Positions 52,290-61,830 of a stretch of DNA of 64,000 nt are shown piece by piece. Position numbers and translations under genes: made by a program. The stretch's first letter is position 1; every line of letters starts with the position of its first letter. The stretch comes from Brachionus manjavacas. Lineage: Eukaryota > Rotifera > Eurotatoria > Ploima > Brachionidae. The notes under the pieces were generated by a model that saw nothing but the letters and a program-made list of their open reading frames with translations, was not told the DNA's origin and searched no databases. The DNA lies in contig JAHQIY010000040.1 of assembly GCA_019054805.1 (NCBI GenBank), positions 1 through 64,000 of the forward strand, written 5' to 3'.

Positions 52290-53570
52290 TTAAGAGCGGT
52301 TCGCTCTATCTAACGCGCGTTGAGCTTTCTTAGCCGCTTGTTTTAGCGCTTTCTCTGCTGGCACGTTTTGAATTTGGATTTGGTCTGCTGCGACTTTTAG
52401 TGCATCCATGATCTTGCCATTGGTCGGATCTAAGAAGTCTTTGGTCGCAAAACTCGCCTGCTTAAGTGGGATCAAGGCTTGTGGATTCTTGTTAGTGAAC
52501 GCTTGATACTCAGGCACATTCTCTACACTCTTTCGTACAGGAATGTAACCAGTAAACATTGACCATGCTGCGGTATTTTTCGCATTGGTATAAAACTCAA
52601 TGAACTCAAACGCACCTTTCGCGGCTGCTTCATCCGTTCCTTTAGGCATGATGTAAACCTGAGCACCAGCCTGCGGTGCCGATGGATTAGCGCCCCAGCC
52701 AGGCTGTGTGGTTGCTGCTAGCTTAGTGAAGTCCAGATCGCCTTGGTCGCCAGAAGAGCCCGTGTAGCCAAGTGCATTGCCTTTCATCACATCATCAATC
52801 GTCTTGTACCAGTATTCCCAACCTTGGCCACCATGGTGAATACGCATGATCTGATCGTCGTGAATCCACTGACGGAAGCTATCCCACACTTCAACCCACT
52901 CCGGTGAGTCTATCAGCACCGTCTTACCGTCATCACTGATCACCTTGGCACCATTAGAGAACGCGGCATCAATCATATTGTCTTTGCCCCACATCGGCTC
53001 CCAACCATAGAAGGTGGTATTGCCTTTGGCGTCTCTTTGAGTCACTTTTTCAGCGACTTTCGCCACACCTTGCCATGTATTTAGATCTTGCTCAGTAAAT
53101 CCATTGTCAGCCAACACTTGTTTGTTGTAATAAAAAACCTGTGTGGTTCCATAGGCTGGTAGACCAATGACCGTGCCATCTTCCGCTGTCACCTGCTCTT
53201 TGAACGCACCAACAAAATCAGAGAAGTTAAACTCGTCATCCATGTATGGCGTCATATCACGACTCAAACCTCTGCCATGCATAGCTTCAGCACGGCCAGA
53301 GTCTAAAAGAACCAACTCAGGTGCAGTTTTTGAAGCTAGACCAGCTTGCAGCTTTTGATAGGTTTCAGCGTAGTTACCTTGCAGAGCAGGTTTGATCACG
53401 TACTCATCTTGGCTCGCATTGAACTCTTCGATCAGTTTAGTCATCATTTGCTGCGGTTTAGTACCGCCGGAATACCAGAAATTCACTTCTGTTTTAGCCA
53501 GTACACTACCAGAGAACATAGAAGCGCTTGCCGCGCCAGCACACACTAGTGCGAGAGTTTTTAGTTTCAT
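52290..53570 (-). CDS. Extracellular solute-binding protein of ABC importer (UgpB-like)
   Basis: The 426-residue periplasmic binding protein has a signal peptide (MKLKTLALVCAGAASASMFS ending near VLA) and a type I ABC-importer fold (TEVNFWYSGGTKPQQMMTKL, LVLLDSGRAEAMHGRGLSRD). The sequence resembles UgpB, which binds glycerol-3-phosphate and diester forms. GGAAATG begins the gene, 6 bases after the permease gene. The tail (KAQRALDRANRS) is basic. The ligand is not proven. Confidence 0.88.
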   Translation of the reverse strand: MKLKTLALVCAGAASASMFSGSVLAKTEVNFWYSGGTKPQQMMTKLIEEFNASQDEYVIKPALQGNYAETYQKLQAGLASKTAPELVLLDSGRAEAMHGRGLSRDMTPYMDDEFNFSDFVGAFKEQVTAEDGTVIGLPAYGTTQVFYYNKQVLADNGFTEQDLNTWQGVAKVAEKVTQRDAKGNTTFYGWEPMWGKDNMIDAAFSNGAKVISDDGKTVLIDSPEWVEVWDSFRQWIHDDQIMRIHHGGQGWEYWYKTIDDVMKGNALGYTGSSGDQGDLDFTKLAATTQPGWGANPSAPQAGAQVYIMPKGTDEAAAKGAFEFIEFYTNAKNTAAWSMFTGYIPVRKSVENVPEYQAFTNKNPQALIPLKQASFATKDFLDPTNGKIMDALKVAADQIQIQNVPAEKALKQAAKKAQRALDRANRS

Positions 53571-53576
53571 TTCCGT

Positions 53577-54530
53577 TTACTCTTTTACGCCGTTATCGGC
53601 GATACCTGAAAGAATCGTCTTTTGACAGATGACGAATAGAATCAACAAAGGCAACACCGCAATCGTGCTCGCCGCCATAATTTGCGACCAGTTCAATCCG
53701 TAGTTACCTTCGGCGATGAAGTAGTGACGAATACCAGTTGCGATCAGGTTTAGTTCCTGAGACGTAATAACCAGACTCGGCCACATGTAACTGTTGTAGT
53801 TAGTAATGAAAGTGATTAAGAACAGCGTTGCTACCGCTGCTTTACACTGAGGCAATAAAATTGCCCACAGAATTTTGAGCTCGCCAGCACCGTCAATACG
53901 GGCAGCTTCAATCAAGGATGGATGAATCTTGATAAACACTTGGCGTAAGTAGAACACACCAAAAACAGACGCAGCATTAGAGACCACCAATCCCATATGT
54001 GAGTCCAACAAGCCCAACTTGGCTAACGTGATATAAGATGGAATATAGGTCACCGCCCCCGGCAGCATGTAACACCCCATCACGACAAAATAGAGCACTG
54101 TTTTTGAGCGAAACTTCAGCTGGGTCAGCGCATAAGCAAACATAGCGGAGTTAACAATCACAAGCAGTGTCGTGAATAACGCGACAGAAAAACTGTTGAA
54201 GATGTACAAGCCAAACGGCGCACTTTGAAAAGTATCGACAAAGGTTTCCCAGCGAAAGTGCTCAGGAATTAAATTGAGCGGACTAGCAAATATTTCATCA
54301 TTGCTCTTCAGCGAACCGGATAGCATCCATAAAAATGGGAATACCATGATTGTGCCGCAGACCACGAGAAACAGGTGCTTTACCGGTACTAGCAAAGCTT
54401 GCGGATTGATGCTTGAAGCGCGTTGCTGAGTCTCACAGTCACGCTTGTTTTCTGCAGAACTAGCCGTTTTGCTCTGCACATAAGCACGCTGTTGTGGAAC
54501 AGATTTAGCGTCCATTACTTGAATCGTCAT
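53577..54530 (-). CDS. ABC transporter permease (UgpE-like)
   Basis: The 317-residue inner-membrane permease has about six helices and the conserved cytoplasmic loop EAARIDGAGELKILWAILLP that docks with the ATPase. A hydrophilic N-terminal tail of about 50 residues is longer than in most UgpE proteins. AAGGACATATT precedes the ATG. It lies between the UgpA-like permease and the binding protein and is the second transmembrane subunit of the importer. Confidence 0.9.
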   Translation of the reverse strand: MTIQVMDAKSVPQQRAYVQSKTASSAENKRDCETQQRASSINPQALLVPVKHLFLVVCGTIMVFPFLWMLSGSLKSNDEIFASPLNLIPEHFRWETFVDTFQSAPFGLYIFNSFSVALFTTLLVIVNSAMFAYALTQLKFRSKTVLYFVVMGCYMLPGAVTYIPSYITLAKLGLLDSHMGLVVSNAASVFGVFYLRQVFIKIHPSLIEAARIDGAGELKILWAILLPQCKAAVATLFLITFITNYNSYMWPSLVITSQELNLIATGIRHYFIAEGNYGLNWSQIMAASTIAVLPLLILFVICQKTILSGIADNGVKE

Positions 54531-54539
54531 AATATGTCC

Positions 54540-55424
54540 TTAGTAGTAAACCCAACGCTTACCAATGTAAGTATTCACTAGTGCTAGTAACCCCGTGATT
54601 AGGAAAATCACCAGAGATGTCGCTGCTGCAGGCCCCATTTCATATCGCTCAAACGCTTGCTGATAGAACAGGTAAAGCAGAGTACGTGTTTCACCACCGG
54701 GACCGCCCTGAGTCAGTATCTGAAATTGATCGAACGCCTGTACCGCCGTAATGATATTGACGACAACTAAAAAGAACGTGGTGGGTGACACCAGAGGCAA
54801 AGTGATTTTGATAAACCGGGTCAAGCTGCTGCATCCGTCAATCAACGACGCTTCATAAAGTGAAGTCGGAATTTTGTTCAACGCACTAATGTAAAACAGC
54901 ATTGTCCAGCCAATTGCTTGCCATATCGTCACAATGATGACCGCCGTCATCGCTGTGTCGCCTTGCTCTAGCCAAGCGATTCTGTCAAAACCTGCCGACA
55001 TGAGTAGTTGATTGGCCAAGCCTGCTTTAGACTCAAATACCCAAGACCAAACAATAGAGACGGCAACCGTCGGAGTGATCCACGGAGAGAAAATCACCGC
55101 TCGATAAAACTGGCTGCCAGCAAAGTTCTTATGCAATAACAAGGCGAACATAAGCCCCAATAAAACAGTTGGAACCACAACACCTAGTGAGAACCAGAAT
55201 GTATTGAGCAACGCTTGGGTAAACTCAAAGTCCTCGACCATGTATTGATAGTTTTCTAAACCAATAAAATCGTAATCTGGTGAAATATAATCCCAGTCGG
55301 TGAAACTGATGTAGATCGAATAACCAAATGGTACTAACCAAAAGGTGACTAAAGGCAATAAGAGCGGTGCGGTAAAAAACAGCACCTTGGTTCGATTTAT
55401 CATCTGTTGAGAGAAAGCGCTCAT
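54540..55424 (-). CDS. ABC transporter permease (UgpA-like)
   Basis: The 294-residue permease has six predicted helices and the ATPase-docking loop EASLIDGCSSLTRFIKITLP. The N-terminal SQQMINRTKVLFFTAPLLLP and the WLVPFGYSIYISFTDWDYI segment are typical of UgpA. GAGGTTGCC precedes the ATG. It is the first gene of the ugpA-ugpE-ugpB-PHP-HAD-ugpC operon, 102 bases downstream of a LysR-type gene in the same direction. Confidence 0.9.
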   Translation of the reverse strand: MSAFSQQMINRTKVLFFTAPLLLPLVTFWLVPFGYSIYISFTDWDYISPDYDFIGLENYQYMVEDFEFTQALLNTFWFSLGVVVPTVLLGLMFALLLHKNFAGSQFYRAVIFSPWITPTVAVSIVWSWVFESKAGLANQLLMSAGFDRIAWLEQGDTAMTAVIIVTIWQAIGWTMLFYISALNKIPTSLYEASLIDGCSSLTRFIKITLPLVSPTTFFLVVVNIITAVQAFDQFQILTQGGPGGETRTLLYLFYQQAFERYEMGPAAATSLVIFLITGLLALVNTYIGKRWVYY

Positions 55425-55526
55425 GGCAACCTCGTACTAATTGATATGGGAGTAAATTAGTTGAGCTATATGACAAGTCTGCTTGAGTGCCCTACATATT
55501 TTTTATGGCAACTCATTAGAAAATCT

Positions 55527-56411
55527 TTAGACCTGTTCACTCATCTCTATTTGGTGGTGTAACCAATCGCAGAAGAAGTTTACCTTGGCGCTGCGACTAG
55601 GCTTGGTAATAAGGTAGTGTCCTGACTCCGCAGGCATGGAGGCGTCAATGGCAAGCACCAGCTCTTTGCTTTTGAGCTGTTGTGACACCGCCAGTGAACG
55701 GACCAATAGCGCGCCAACGCCTTGTTTTGCCGCCTCTAGTGCATGCAGTGAATTGCTAATTTCTAATTGCACCCTTGGCAAGGTGATTTCAAACTGGTTG
55801 TGGCTCAGCCATTGCAGCCAGTTCTCCTGATACCCTTTAACTTGCACCGCTGGCAGCTCGGAAAAATCTCGCTTAGCGAGCGTCTGCTGATAAGTCTGTT
55901 TAAAGCTCGGGCTGCATACCAGTTGCCAGTGTTCCTGAAAGAGGCGTTCTGAATGCGTGTCTTCACTCTCGACCTTGCCGTTGGTCAGCTCGATATCGAC
56001 ATTCTGACAAGGGTTAGTCGACGGCCAATCCACCAGCTGAATATCCAGCCGAATAAATGGGTACTTGTGATAGAAATCAGATAAGCGGGGCAGCAACCAG
56101 TTGTGACACAAAGTGTGGTTGACTCTGAGGCTTAAAACATCAGTTTCTTTTTCACCAAATAGGATTTGCGTTTGCAGTTTTAAGTGAGCCAGTGACCCCG
56201 ACACAATGGGCTGATAATGCTGCGCCGCCGAAGTGAGTTTGACCCCTTTTTGGCTGCGTTCAAACAGAGTGGTATCGAGAAAACCTTCGAGGCTTTTAAG
56301 CTGCTGACTAACCGCAGCTTGCGTAACGCACAGTTCGCGAGCCGCTGCGCCAATTGAACCGAGACGAGCAACAGCTTCAAATGCCACAAGGGCGCGGAGA
56401 GGAGGTAACAT
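55527..56411 (-). CDS. LysR-family regulator (GcvA-like)
   Basis: The 294-residue protein has the N-terminal LysR helix-turn-helix (FEAVARLGSIGAAARELCVT, then QAAVSQQLKSLEGFLDTTLF) and a C-terminal effector domain, as in GcvA-like regulators. It is upstream of, and codirectional with, the Ugp-type operon (102-base gap), so it may control it. CAGGTGAAACC precedes the ATG. The effector is unknown. Confidence 0.88.
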   Translation of the reverse strand: MLPPLRALVAFEAVARLGSIGAAARELCVTQAAVSQQLKSLEGFLDTTLFERSQKGVKLTSAAQHYQPIVSGSLAHLKLQTQILFGEKETDVLSLRVNHTLCHNWLLPRLSDFYHKYPFIRLDIQLVDWPSTNPCQNVDIELTNGKVESEDTHSERLFQEHWQLVCSPSFKQTYQQTLAKRDFSELPAVQVKGYQENWLQWLSHNQFEITLPRVQLEISNSLHALEAAKQGVGALLVRSLAVSQQLKSKELVLAIDASMPAESGHYLITKPSRSAKVNFFCDWLHHQIEMSEQV

Positions 56412-56484
56412 GGTTTCACCTGATTGAAATAAAAGTGAAAATTACTTCAATCAGGTTGCAGTTTTTCGACGCTTAAATGACAGA

Positions 56485-56829
56485 TTAATGACTGACAGAA
56501 GAAGAGAAGATATTTATGATCGCTGTCCCAGTTAGAATAAAGCCAATACCTACTAACGCATAAACATCGAGCTTTTGACCATATACAAGCCATGAGATAG
56601 CAGCGACCAAGACAATACCCGCCCCACACCATACAGCGTATGCCACCCCCAACGACATGGTTTGCACAGTAATCGATAGAAGATAGAAGGCCAACCCATA
56701 GCCTATAAGCACTCCTACACTCGCTGGTAACGACGTAAATTGGTTGGTTTTAGGTAGCCAAGACGTGGCGAAGACTTCACATATGATCGCCAGAGAAAGC
56801 GTGATAATGGGAGGAAGAGACAACAACAT
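56485..56829 (-). CDS. SMR family multidrug efflux protein
   Basis: The protein of about 114 residues has four hydrophobic segments as in EmrE and QacE. The membrane-embedded glutamate lies in SLAIICEVFATSWL and the conserved GLAFYLLSITVQTMSLGVAY block in the second and third helices. It exports cationic drugs by proton exchange. Possible starts at 56847, 56841 and 56829 all lack a strong ribosome site; the last gives the usual length. It is monocistronic. Confidence 0.85.
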   Translation of the reverse strand: MLLSLPPIITLSLAIICEVFATSWLPKTNQFTSLPASVGVLIGYGLAFYLLSITVQTMSLGVAYAVWCGAGIVLVAAISWLVYGQKLDVYALVGIGFILTGTAIINIFSSSVSH

Positions 56830-57028
56830 AAAATGACTCATATACAATTGAACAGGCGCGCGTACTATATCTCAACTCTGTTTCATCCTCATGTATTTAG
56901 TCCATAGAATCTCTAATCACTTTCTTAAGCAGCTCTAACCAACCCAAATAGGCTCATTTGGTGTTGACTGCAAATATGAACCAAACTATATTATGAGCCA
57001 TTACATTAAATGAACCAATGCAATTATT

Positions 57029-57670
57029 ATGGCCACTTACATCTACACGCGTTTTTCTCCTAAGAACCGAGCCTACGCTGAACACCTAGAGTTGCTGCAA
57101 AGTGCTGCTGCTGAGAGTGAACACATTGAAGACAAAGTCCGGGGGAATGTACCGCCACTGGAACGCCCAGGTTTCAAGCTGTTACTGGATAAGGTCAAGC
57201 CCGGCGACACCCTATACATCTGGTGGTTAACGGTTTTTGGCCGCGATTTTTCTCAGGCCAAAAACACGCTAGAAACACTGCTTGAAAAAGGGCTAACCAT
57301 CAAAACCTTGTGTGAACCACTAACTCTGCAAAGCGGCTGCACTCACACTCATTCAATGCTCAGCTTGCTGTCCGGTTACGCCAAAGTTCAAATCCAACAT
57401 CGGCTGTTTGCTGCTGAGTTAGGTCGAGAAGAGTTAAAGGGAGATCCCAAGCGTTGGAAAGAGAAGTTTCGTGGTCGACCTGCCGACAAACAAAAGCATC
57501 AGCAGATCAAGTCTTTGCTTCTTGAAGGTGAGACGATGCAAAGTGTCGCTACTACCTGCGATGTTAGCCTATCGACCGTCAAACGGGTCAAAGCCAAACT
57601 CAACAAGCTCGACCAAGAAGGTTGTTTACGCCGTCGTGGTCATCATGGCGACCCATCTGGTGAGGTGTAA
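57029..57670 (+). CDS. Degenerate serine-recombinase (resolvase)-like protein
   Basis: The 213-residue protein is full length for a resolvase. It keeps Tyr6, Arg8 and Ser10 (YIYTRFS) and Arg46 in ERPG, and the second arginine of the GR motif (FGRDF), but the LDR motif of active resolvases reads LTV (residues 67-69), removing the aspartate and arginine that help catalysis. A C-terminal helix-turn-helix (TMQSVATTCDVSLSTVKRVK) is intact. It overlaps the MFS gene by one base (TAATG). It may be a regulator and not a recombinase. Confidence 0.8.
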   Translation: MATYIYTRFSPKNRAYAEHLELLQSAAAESEHIEDKVRGNVPPLERPGFKLLLDKVKPGDTLYIWWLTVFGRDFSQAKNTLETLLEKGLTIKTLCEPLTLQSGCTHTHSMLSLLSGYAKVQIQHRLFAAELGREELKGDPKRWKEKFRGRPADKQKHQQIKSLLLEGETMQSVATTCDVSLSTVKRVKAKLNKLDQEGCLRRRGHHGDPSGEV

Positions 57671-58875
57671 TGAGTAAACCCATTCAATTTCGAACCATCT
57701 TACTGGCGTGTTTAATCATCAGTATTGGTCAGCTCAGCATGGGGCTGATTTTCCCATCGCTGCCATGGATCGCGAAAGACTTTTCTATCTCGCTCGATCA
57801 AGCACAGCTTTTAGTCAGTGTGTACTTACTAGGCTTTGGCCCCTCACAGTTTATCTACGGCCCAATTTCCGATGCTATGGGACGTAAAAAAGTACTGCTT
57901 ACCGGATTACTGATCGCCCTTTCAGGTCTGATGGTGATCATTGTGTTGAAAGACTCCTTTAATGGCATGGTATTAGGGCGCTTTCTGCAAGGGTTAGGTA
58001 CGGGCTGCTGCGCAGTACTCGCTAGAGCATCAACCAGAGACAGATACAGTGGTGCTCAGTTACCTGTCGCCCTATCCTACATCGCAATGGCCGCTTCCAT
58101 TACTCCATTGGTTGCTCCTGTTATCGGTGGTTTTATTAACTACCATTTTGGTTGGACGATGGTGTTCGTTTCTTTACTAGGTTATGTCGCTATAGCTTGG
58201 GGACTACTCGCATTCAGATTTGACGAAACGCTCTCAGCGACCAACAAAATCCCTTCGCCAAAACAGATGGTTCAGCAATATAAACAGTTACTGACATCGC
58301 GCTACTTCATGAGCTTTGCCAGCATAGGTTGGCTTAACTTTAGTTTGATGATTACCACTGTCTCCATCATGCCTTTCATCATGCAAGACCAGATCGGCAT
58401 GACATCAGACGAATACGCACTATGGGCGATCATTCCCGCACTGGGGATGATTACCGGTACCAGTATCTGCAATCGTGTCAGACCTATGATTGGTAGCAAA
58501 AAATTACTGCTATTTACTCCGATGCTGCATTTAAGCTCTGCACTGTGGTTTTTCGTTTGTCCGCTTGAACCTCTTTATCTGATGATCGGCCAATTGCTGA
58601 TGATTCTCGGAAACGGGATTGCGCTCCCTTGTGCCCAAGCTATGGTCATGCAACCATACAAAAAACAGGCAGGAGCGGCAGCGGCAATGTCTGGGGGTGG
58701 GCAAATGATCGTTTCTTCGATTGTCAGTATGGCGCTGGTTCAACTTGGTTTAAGTCAGGCATGGCATTTATCAATTGTTATCGTGATTTTTGCTGTGATT
58801 ACCCTAGGGAATATCTTGCGCGGCTTTAATGCTGTGCAGTCCATGGAGCAACAAGGAAAAAGCATCACAACATGA
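57670..58875 (+). CDS. MFS multidrug transporter (Bcr/CflA/EmrD type)
   Basis: The 401-residue inner-membrane protein has twelve predicted helices and the drug-exporter motif A (GPISDAMGRKKVLLTGLLIA) and motif C-type region (APVIGGFINYHFGWTMVFVS). The ATG overlaps the stop of the resolvase-like gene, so the two are translationally coupled. It overlaps the next gene by 4 bases. It probably exports drugs or metabolites. Confidence 0.9.
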   Translation: MSKPIQFRTILLACLIISIGQLSMGLIFPSLPWIAKDFSISLDQAQLLVSVYLLGFGPSQFIYGPISDAMGRKKVLLTGLLIALSGLMVIIVLKDSFNGMVLGRFLQGLGTGCCAVLARASTRDRYSGAQLPVALSYIAMAASITPLVAPVIGGFINYHFGWTMVFVSLLGYVAIAWGLLAFRFDETLSATNKIPSPKQMVQQYKQLLTSRYFMSFASIGWLNFSLMITTVSIMPFIMQDQIGMTSDEYALWAIIPALGMITGTSICNRVRPMIGSKKLLLFTPMLHLSSALWFFVCPLEPLYLMIGQLLMILGNGIALPCAQAMVMQPYKKQAGAAAAMSGGGQMIVSSIVSMALVQLGLSQAWHLSIVIVIFAVITLGNILRGFNAVQSMEQQGKSITT

Positions 58876-60026
58876 AGTCACTGTCTCTATCTCAAGCGCA
58901 AAAACTTGCCCTCATCGCCCAAGGGCTTCCCGTAGGAAAGTCAAAAGGCAGTGCTTACAGCAAAACACTCAACGCTTTCGAGCAACTAGGGTATGTGCAG
59001 ATAGATACAATTTCCGTTGTTCAAAGAGCCCATCACCATACACTTTGGAGTCGTAACCCAAGCTATCAACCTAAGCATCTTGATCAGCTTGTCGCTGACC
59101 GCAAAGTCTTTGAATACTGGTCTCACGCCGCCGCTTATCTACCTATGAGCAACTTTCGCTACAGTTTACCGCGAAAGGCGGCGATCAAATCCGGTCAGCA
59201 AAAACACTGGTACTGTAATGACCGTCAATTGATGGGCGATGTTCTCAAGCGCATCGAGTCCGAAGGCCCACTGATGGCAAAAGACTTTGAGTCGAAAGCC
59301 CATAAAACGGATGGGTGGCATACCAAGCCAACCAAACAAGCTTTGGAAAATCTGTATATGCAGGGCGATCTAATGATTGCTGAGCGAAGAGGGTTCCACA
59401 AAGTCTATGACTTAACTTCATGCGTGTTACCCACTAGCGTCGATACTTCCATGCCAACGCCTCAAGAACACGCGCGATTTCTTGTCATGAGTTACCTGAA
59501 AGCGCACAGCTTTGGTACTCTCGCGGAGATGACCTACCAGCTTAAAGACGTCAAACAGCATGTGAAACAAGCGCTACATGATTTAATAGAGAGTGGCGAA
59601 ATTGAGCAGATAAAGATAGGTGGGAGTGAGTATGTGGTAGAAAGCGAAGCACTTCAGTTGCTCGACAAGCGCATCAATCGCAAACGGGCAAAGATACTCT
59701 CTCCGTTTGATAATCTGCTTATTCAAAGAAAACGTGCCAACGCTGTATTCAACTTTGACTATCTGATTGAATGCTACGTCCCCCAAGCCAAAAGGCAATT
59801 TGGCTACTTCTGTTTACCTATTTTATGGGATGGCAAATTAGTCGCACGGGCAGACTGCAAGGTTGATAAGAAGAAGTCTGTACTCAACGTACTTCACCTG
59901 TTCACCGAGCCTTCAATAAAGGATAAAGCGGCATTTTTAACCGCATTAGACGAAGAGCTTCAAGCATTTGCCACGTTCAATCACTGTGAACATTTCGCCA
60001 TCTTGAAGCTCTCAGAAAACCACTAG
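58872..60026 (+). CDS. YcaQ-family winged-helix DNA glycosylase
   Basis: The 384-residue protein matches YcaQ of E. coli throughout, including the catalytic Gln-x-Asp (Q43-I44-D45) in GYVQIDTISVVQRAHHHTLW, FEYWSHAAAYLPMSNFRYSL and the closing RADCKVDKKKSVLNVL. Family members unhook DNA crosslinks by cutting alkylated bases. The start overlaps the MFS stop (ATGA). This puts a drug pump and a repair enzyme in one coupled operon. Confidence 0.88.
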   Translation: MKSLSLSQAQKLALIAQGLPVGKSKGSAYSKTLNAFEQLGYVQIDTISVVQRAHHHTLWSRNPSYQPKHLDQLVADRKVFEYWSHAAAYLPMSNFRYSLPRKAAIKSGQQKHWYCNDRQLMGDVLKRIESEGPLMAKDFESKAHKTDGWHTKPTKQALENLYMQGDLMIAERRGFHKVYDLTSCVLPTSVDTSMPTPQEHARFLVMSYLKAHSFGTLAEMTYQLKDVKQHVKQALHDLIESGEIEQIKIGGSEYVVESEALQLLDKRINRKRAKILSPFDNLLIQRKRANAVFNFDYLIECYVPQAKRQFGYFCLPILWDGKLVARADCKVDKKKSVLNVLHLFTEPSIKDKAAFLTALDEELQAFATFNHCEHFAILKLSENH

Positions 60027-60163
60027 AATCATTGTGACAAAGAAACGCGAGTTCCCCTAACCAATATGCCATGCCAGACTTGTTGTCGGTGAACTTGGTC
60101 ATTGATCTCTAAACCCAGATGGTTAACTATCAACGAAGAGCCATAGCAACAAATATCGACATA

Positions 60164-61063
60164 ATGAAAAGACTGACTATTTTAGATGGAGGAATGGGAC
60201 GCGAGCTCAAGCGAATGGGTGCGCCTTTTTCTCAGCCACTGTGGAGCGCTCAGGCCCTGATTGAATCACCGCAGTGCGTAGAGCTGGCCCACACCAACTT
60301 CATTGATGCTGGCGCTCAAATCATTACCACTAACAGTTACGCCTGTGTTCCATTTCATCTTGGGCAAGAGCTGTTCAACGCTGAAGGAGCGAATCTGGCT
60401 GAAAAAGCCGCCCAAATAGCCAAACAATCTGCAGACAAAGCATCACATGCCGTACAAGTAGCGGGTGCTCTACCCCCTGCCTTTGGCAGCTACCGGCCTG
60501 ATTTATTTCGTCCAGAAGAGGCAAAGCAGATCTTTAACCTGCTCTATCAGGCACAAGAGCAATACGTAAATATCTGGCTAGCGGAAACCATCTCAAGTTT
60601 GGAAGAGCTCGATGCGATCGCATCCATTCTCTCTCAGACTGAAAAAGCCTGTTATTACGCCTTCACTCTTGCTGATACCACTAGTGGGCCTGCTCAGCTG
60701 CGCTCTGGTCAATCGGTGCAAGAGGCAACAACACGCGTTTGTGAAGCAGGTGGCGAAGGCGTCTTTTTTAATTGTTCAGTTCCCGAGGTCATGGTTAACG
60801 CAGTGATCGAAGCGAAACAAGTTCTTGATGAGCTTGGGCGCTCAATCGAGATTGGCGTCTACGCCAACAACTTCACCCCAATCGGTAATGAACATGAGGC
60901 CAATGACACCATTCAAGCTATAAGAGAGCTAACGCCACAAGATTATCTTGAATACAGTAAGGCGTGGTTTGAGAGTGGCGCGACGATCATCGGAGGCTGC
61001 TGTGGAATAGGTCCTGAGCACATAAAAGTACTCAGTGAATGGCAAAGCACACTCAAGTCTTAG
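60164..61063 (+). CDS. Homocysteine S-methyltransferase family protein
   Basis: The 299-residue TIM-barrel enzyme moves a methyl group to homocysteine or a similar thiol. It has the N-terminal LDGGMGRELKRMG, FFNCSVPEVMVNAV with the first zinc cysteine, and IIGGCCGIGPEHIKVLSEW with the last two. This is the MmuM-type layout. The ATG at 60164 is chosen by comparison with the family; an upstream start at 60119 would add 15 residues, and neither has a strong ribosome site. No riboswitch was seen upstream. Confidence 0.88.
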   Translation: MKRLTILDGGMGRELKRMGAPFSQPLWSAQALIESPQCVELAHTNFIDAGAQIITTNSYACVPFHLGQELFNAEGANLAEKAAQIAKQSADKASHAVQVAGALPPAFGSYRPDLFRPEEAKQIFNLLYQAQEQYVNIWLAETISSLEELDAIASILSQTEKACYYAFTLADTTSGPAQLRSGQSVQEATTRVCEAGGEGVFFNCSVPEVMVNAVIEAKQVLDELGRSIEIGVYANNFTPIGNEHEANDTIQAIRELTPQDYLEYSKAWFESGATIIGGCCGIGPEHIKVLSEWQSTLKS

Positions 61064-61074
61064 TTCCGACCAAA

Positions 61075-61136
61075 TTAGCGGTGAGCAGAACCTTTACCGA
61101 CAGGTTTTAGAAACTTATAATCTGGCTCGCCGCTAA
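61075..61136. other. Structured intergenic element (nested hairpins)
   Basis: TTAGCGGTGAGC (61075-61086) pairs with GCTCGCCGCTAA (61125-61136) over 12 bp with one G-U wobble. Inside, AACCT (61089-61093) pairs with AGGTT (61102-61106). The element starts 12 bases after the methyltransferase stop. It may be a terminator-like structure, though no T tract follows, or a small structured RNA. Confidence 0.55.
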
Positions 61137-61213
61137 AGCACCTTCATCAATACGCTGTTTTAGCTAAACTCACGCTTATTTACGCACCTCATATTCACCC
61201 TTTGGAACCTTAT

Positions 61214-61825
61214 ATGTCATCAGCAAATTCCGTTATTGTGCTCGATTTTGAGACCACTGGCTTGTCGCCAAATATGGGCGATCGCGCCATTGAAATAGGC
61301 GCAGTAAAACTCGTTAACGGCGAGGTAGTGGATACCTTTCAGCAACTGATGAATCCGGGCTTTCGAGTCAGCTCCTTTATTGAGGGTTATACGGGTATTA
61401 CCAACAATATGTTGGCAGGTGCGCCAAGCTGTGAAGAGGTGATGGCAGAGTTCTGTGACTTTATCGCTGACGACAACCTTGTTGCCCATAACGCTTCGTT
61501 CGATAAACGTTTTTTGGACGGAGAACTAGAGCGTATCGGTCTTTCCTACCAAGGTCACTTTGCTTGCTCGCTATTGGTTTCTCGTAGACTGAATCAGGAA
61601 GCGCCAAGCCATAAACTGGGTGACCTAGTGCGTTTCAAAAACATTGACAATGATGGCGTATTTCACCGCGCTTTAGCTGACTCGCAAATGACAGCAAAAT
61701 TATGGCTAATGATGATTGATGAAATGGAACAACAAGGTATCCACCAGCCTTCGTTTGAACTGATGCAGAAAATCAGCAAAACCAGTAAACATGCTGTTGG
61801 AAAGCTACTGAGTCAGTTTAGATAA
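61214..61825 (+). CDS. 3'-5' exonuclease of the DnaQ family
   Basis: The 203-residue protein has the three exonuclease motifs of DnaQ-type enzymes: [20 protein letters not shown] (Asp and Glu), [18 protein letters not shown], and [18 protein letters not shown] (His and Asp). It degrades single-stranded DNA or RNA ends; PolC-type or RNase T-like activity is possible. I chose the ATG at 61214; a TTG at 61202 is less likely. It is followed after 5 bases by a NifW-family gene. Confidence 0.9.
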   Translation: MSSANSVIVLDFETTGLSPNMGDRAIEIGAVKLVNGEVVDTFQQLMNPGFRVSSFIEGYTGITNNMLAGAPSCEEVMAEFCDFIADDNLVAHNASFDKRFLDGELERIGLSYQGHFACSLLVSRRLNQEAPSHKLGDLVRFKNIDNDGVFHRALADSQMTAKLWLMMIDEMEQQGIHQPSFELMQKISKTSKHAVGKLLSQFR

Positions 61826-61830
61826 TAAGT

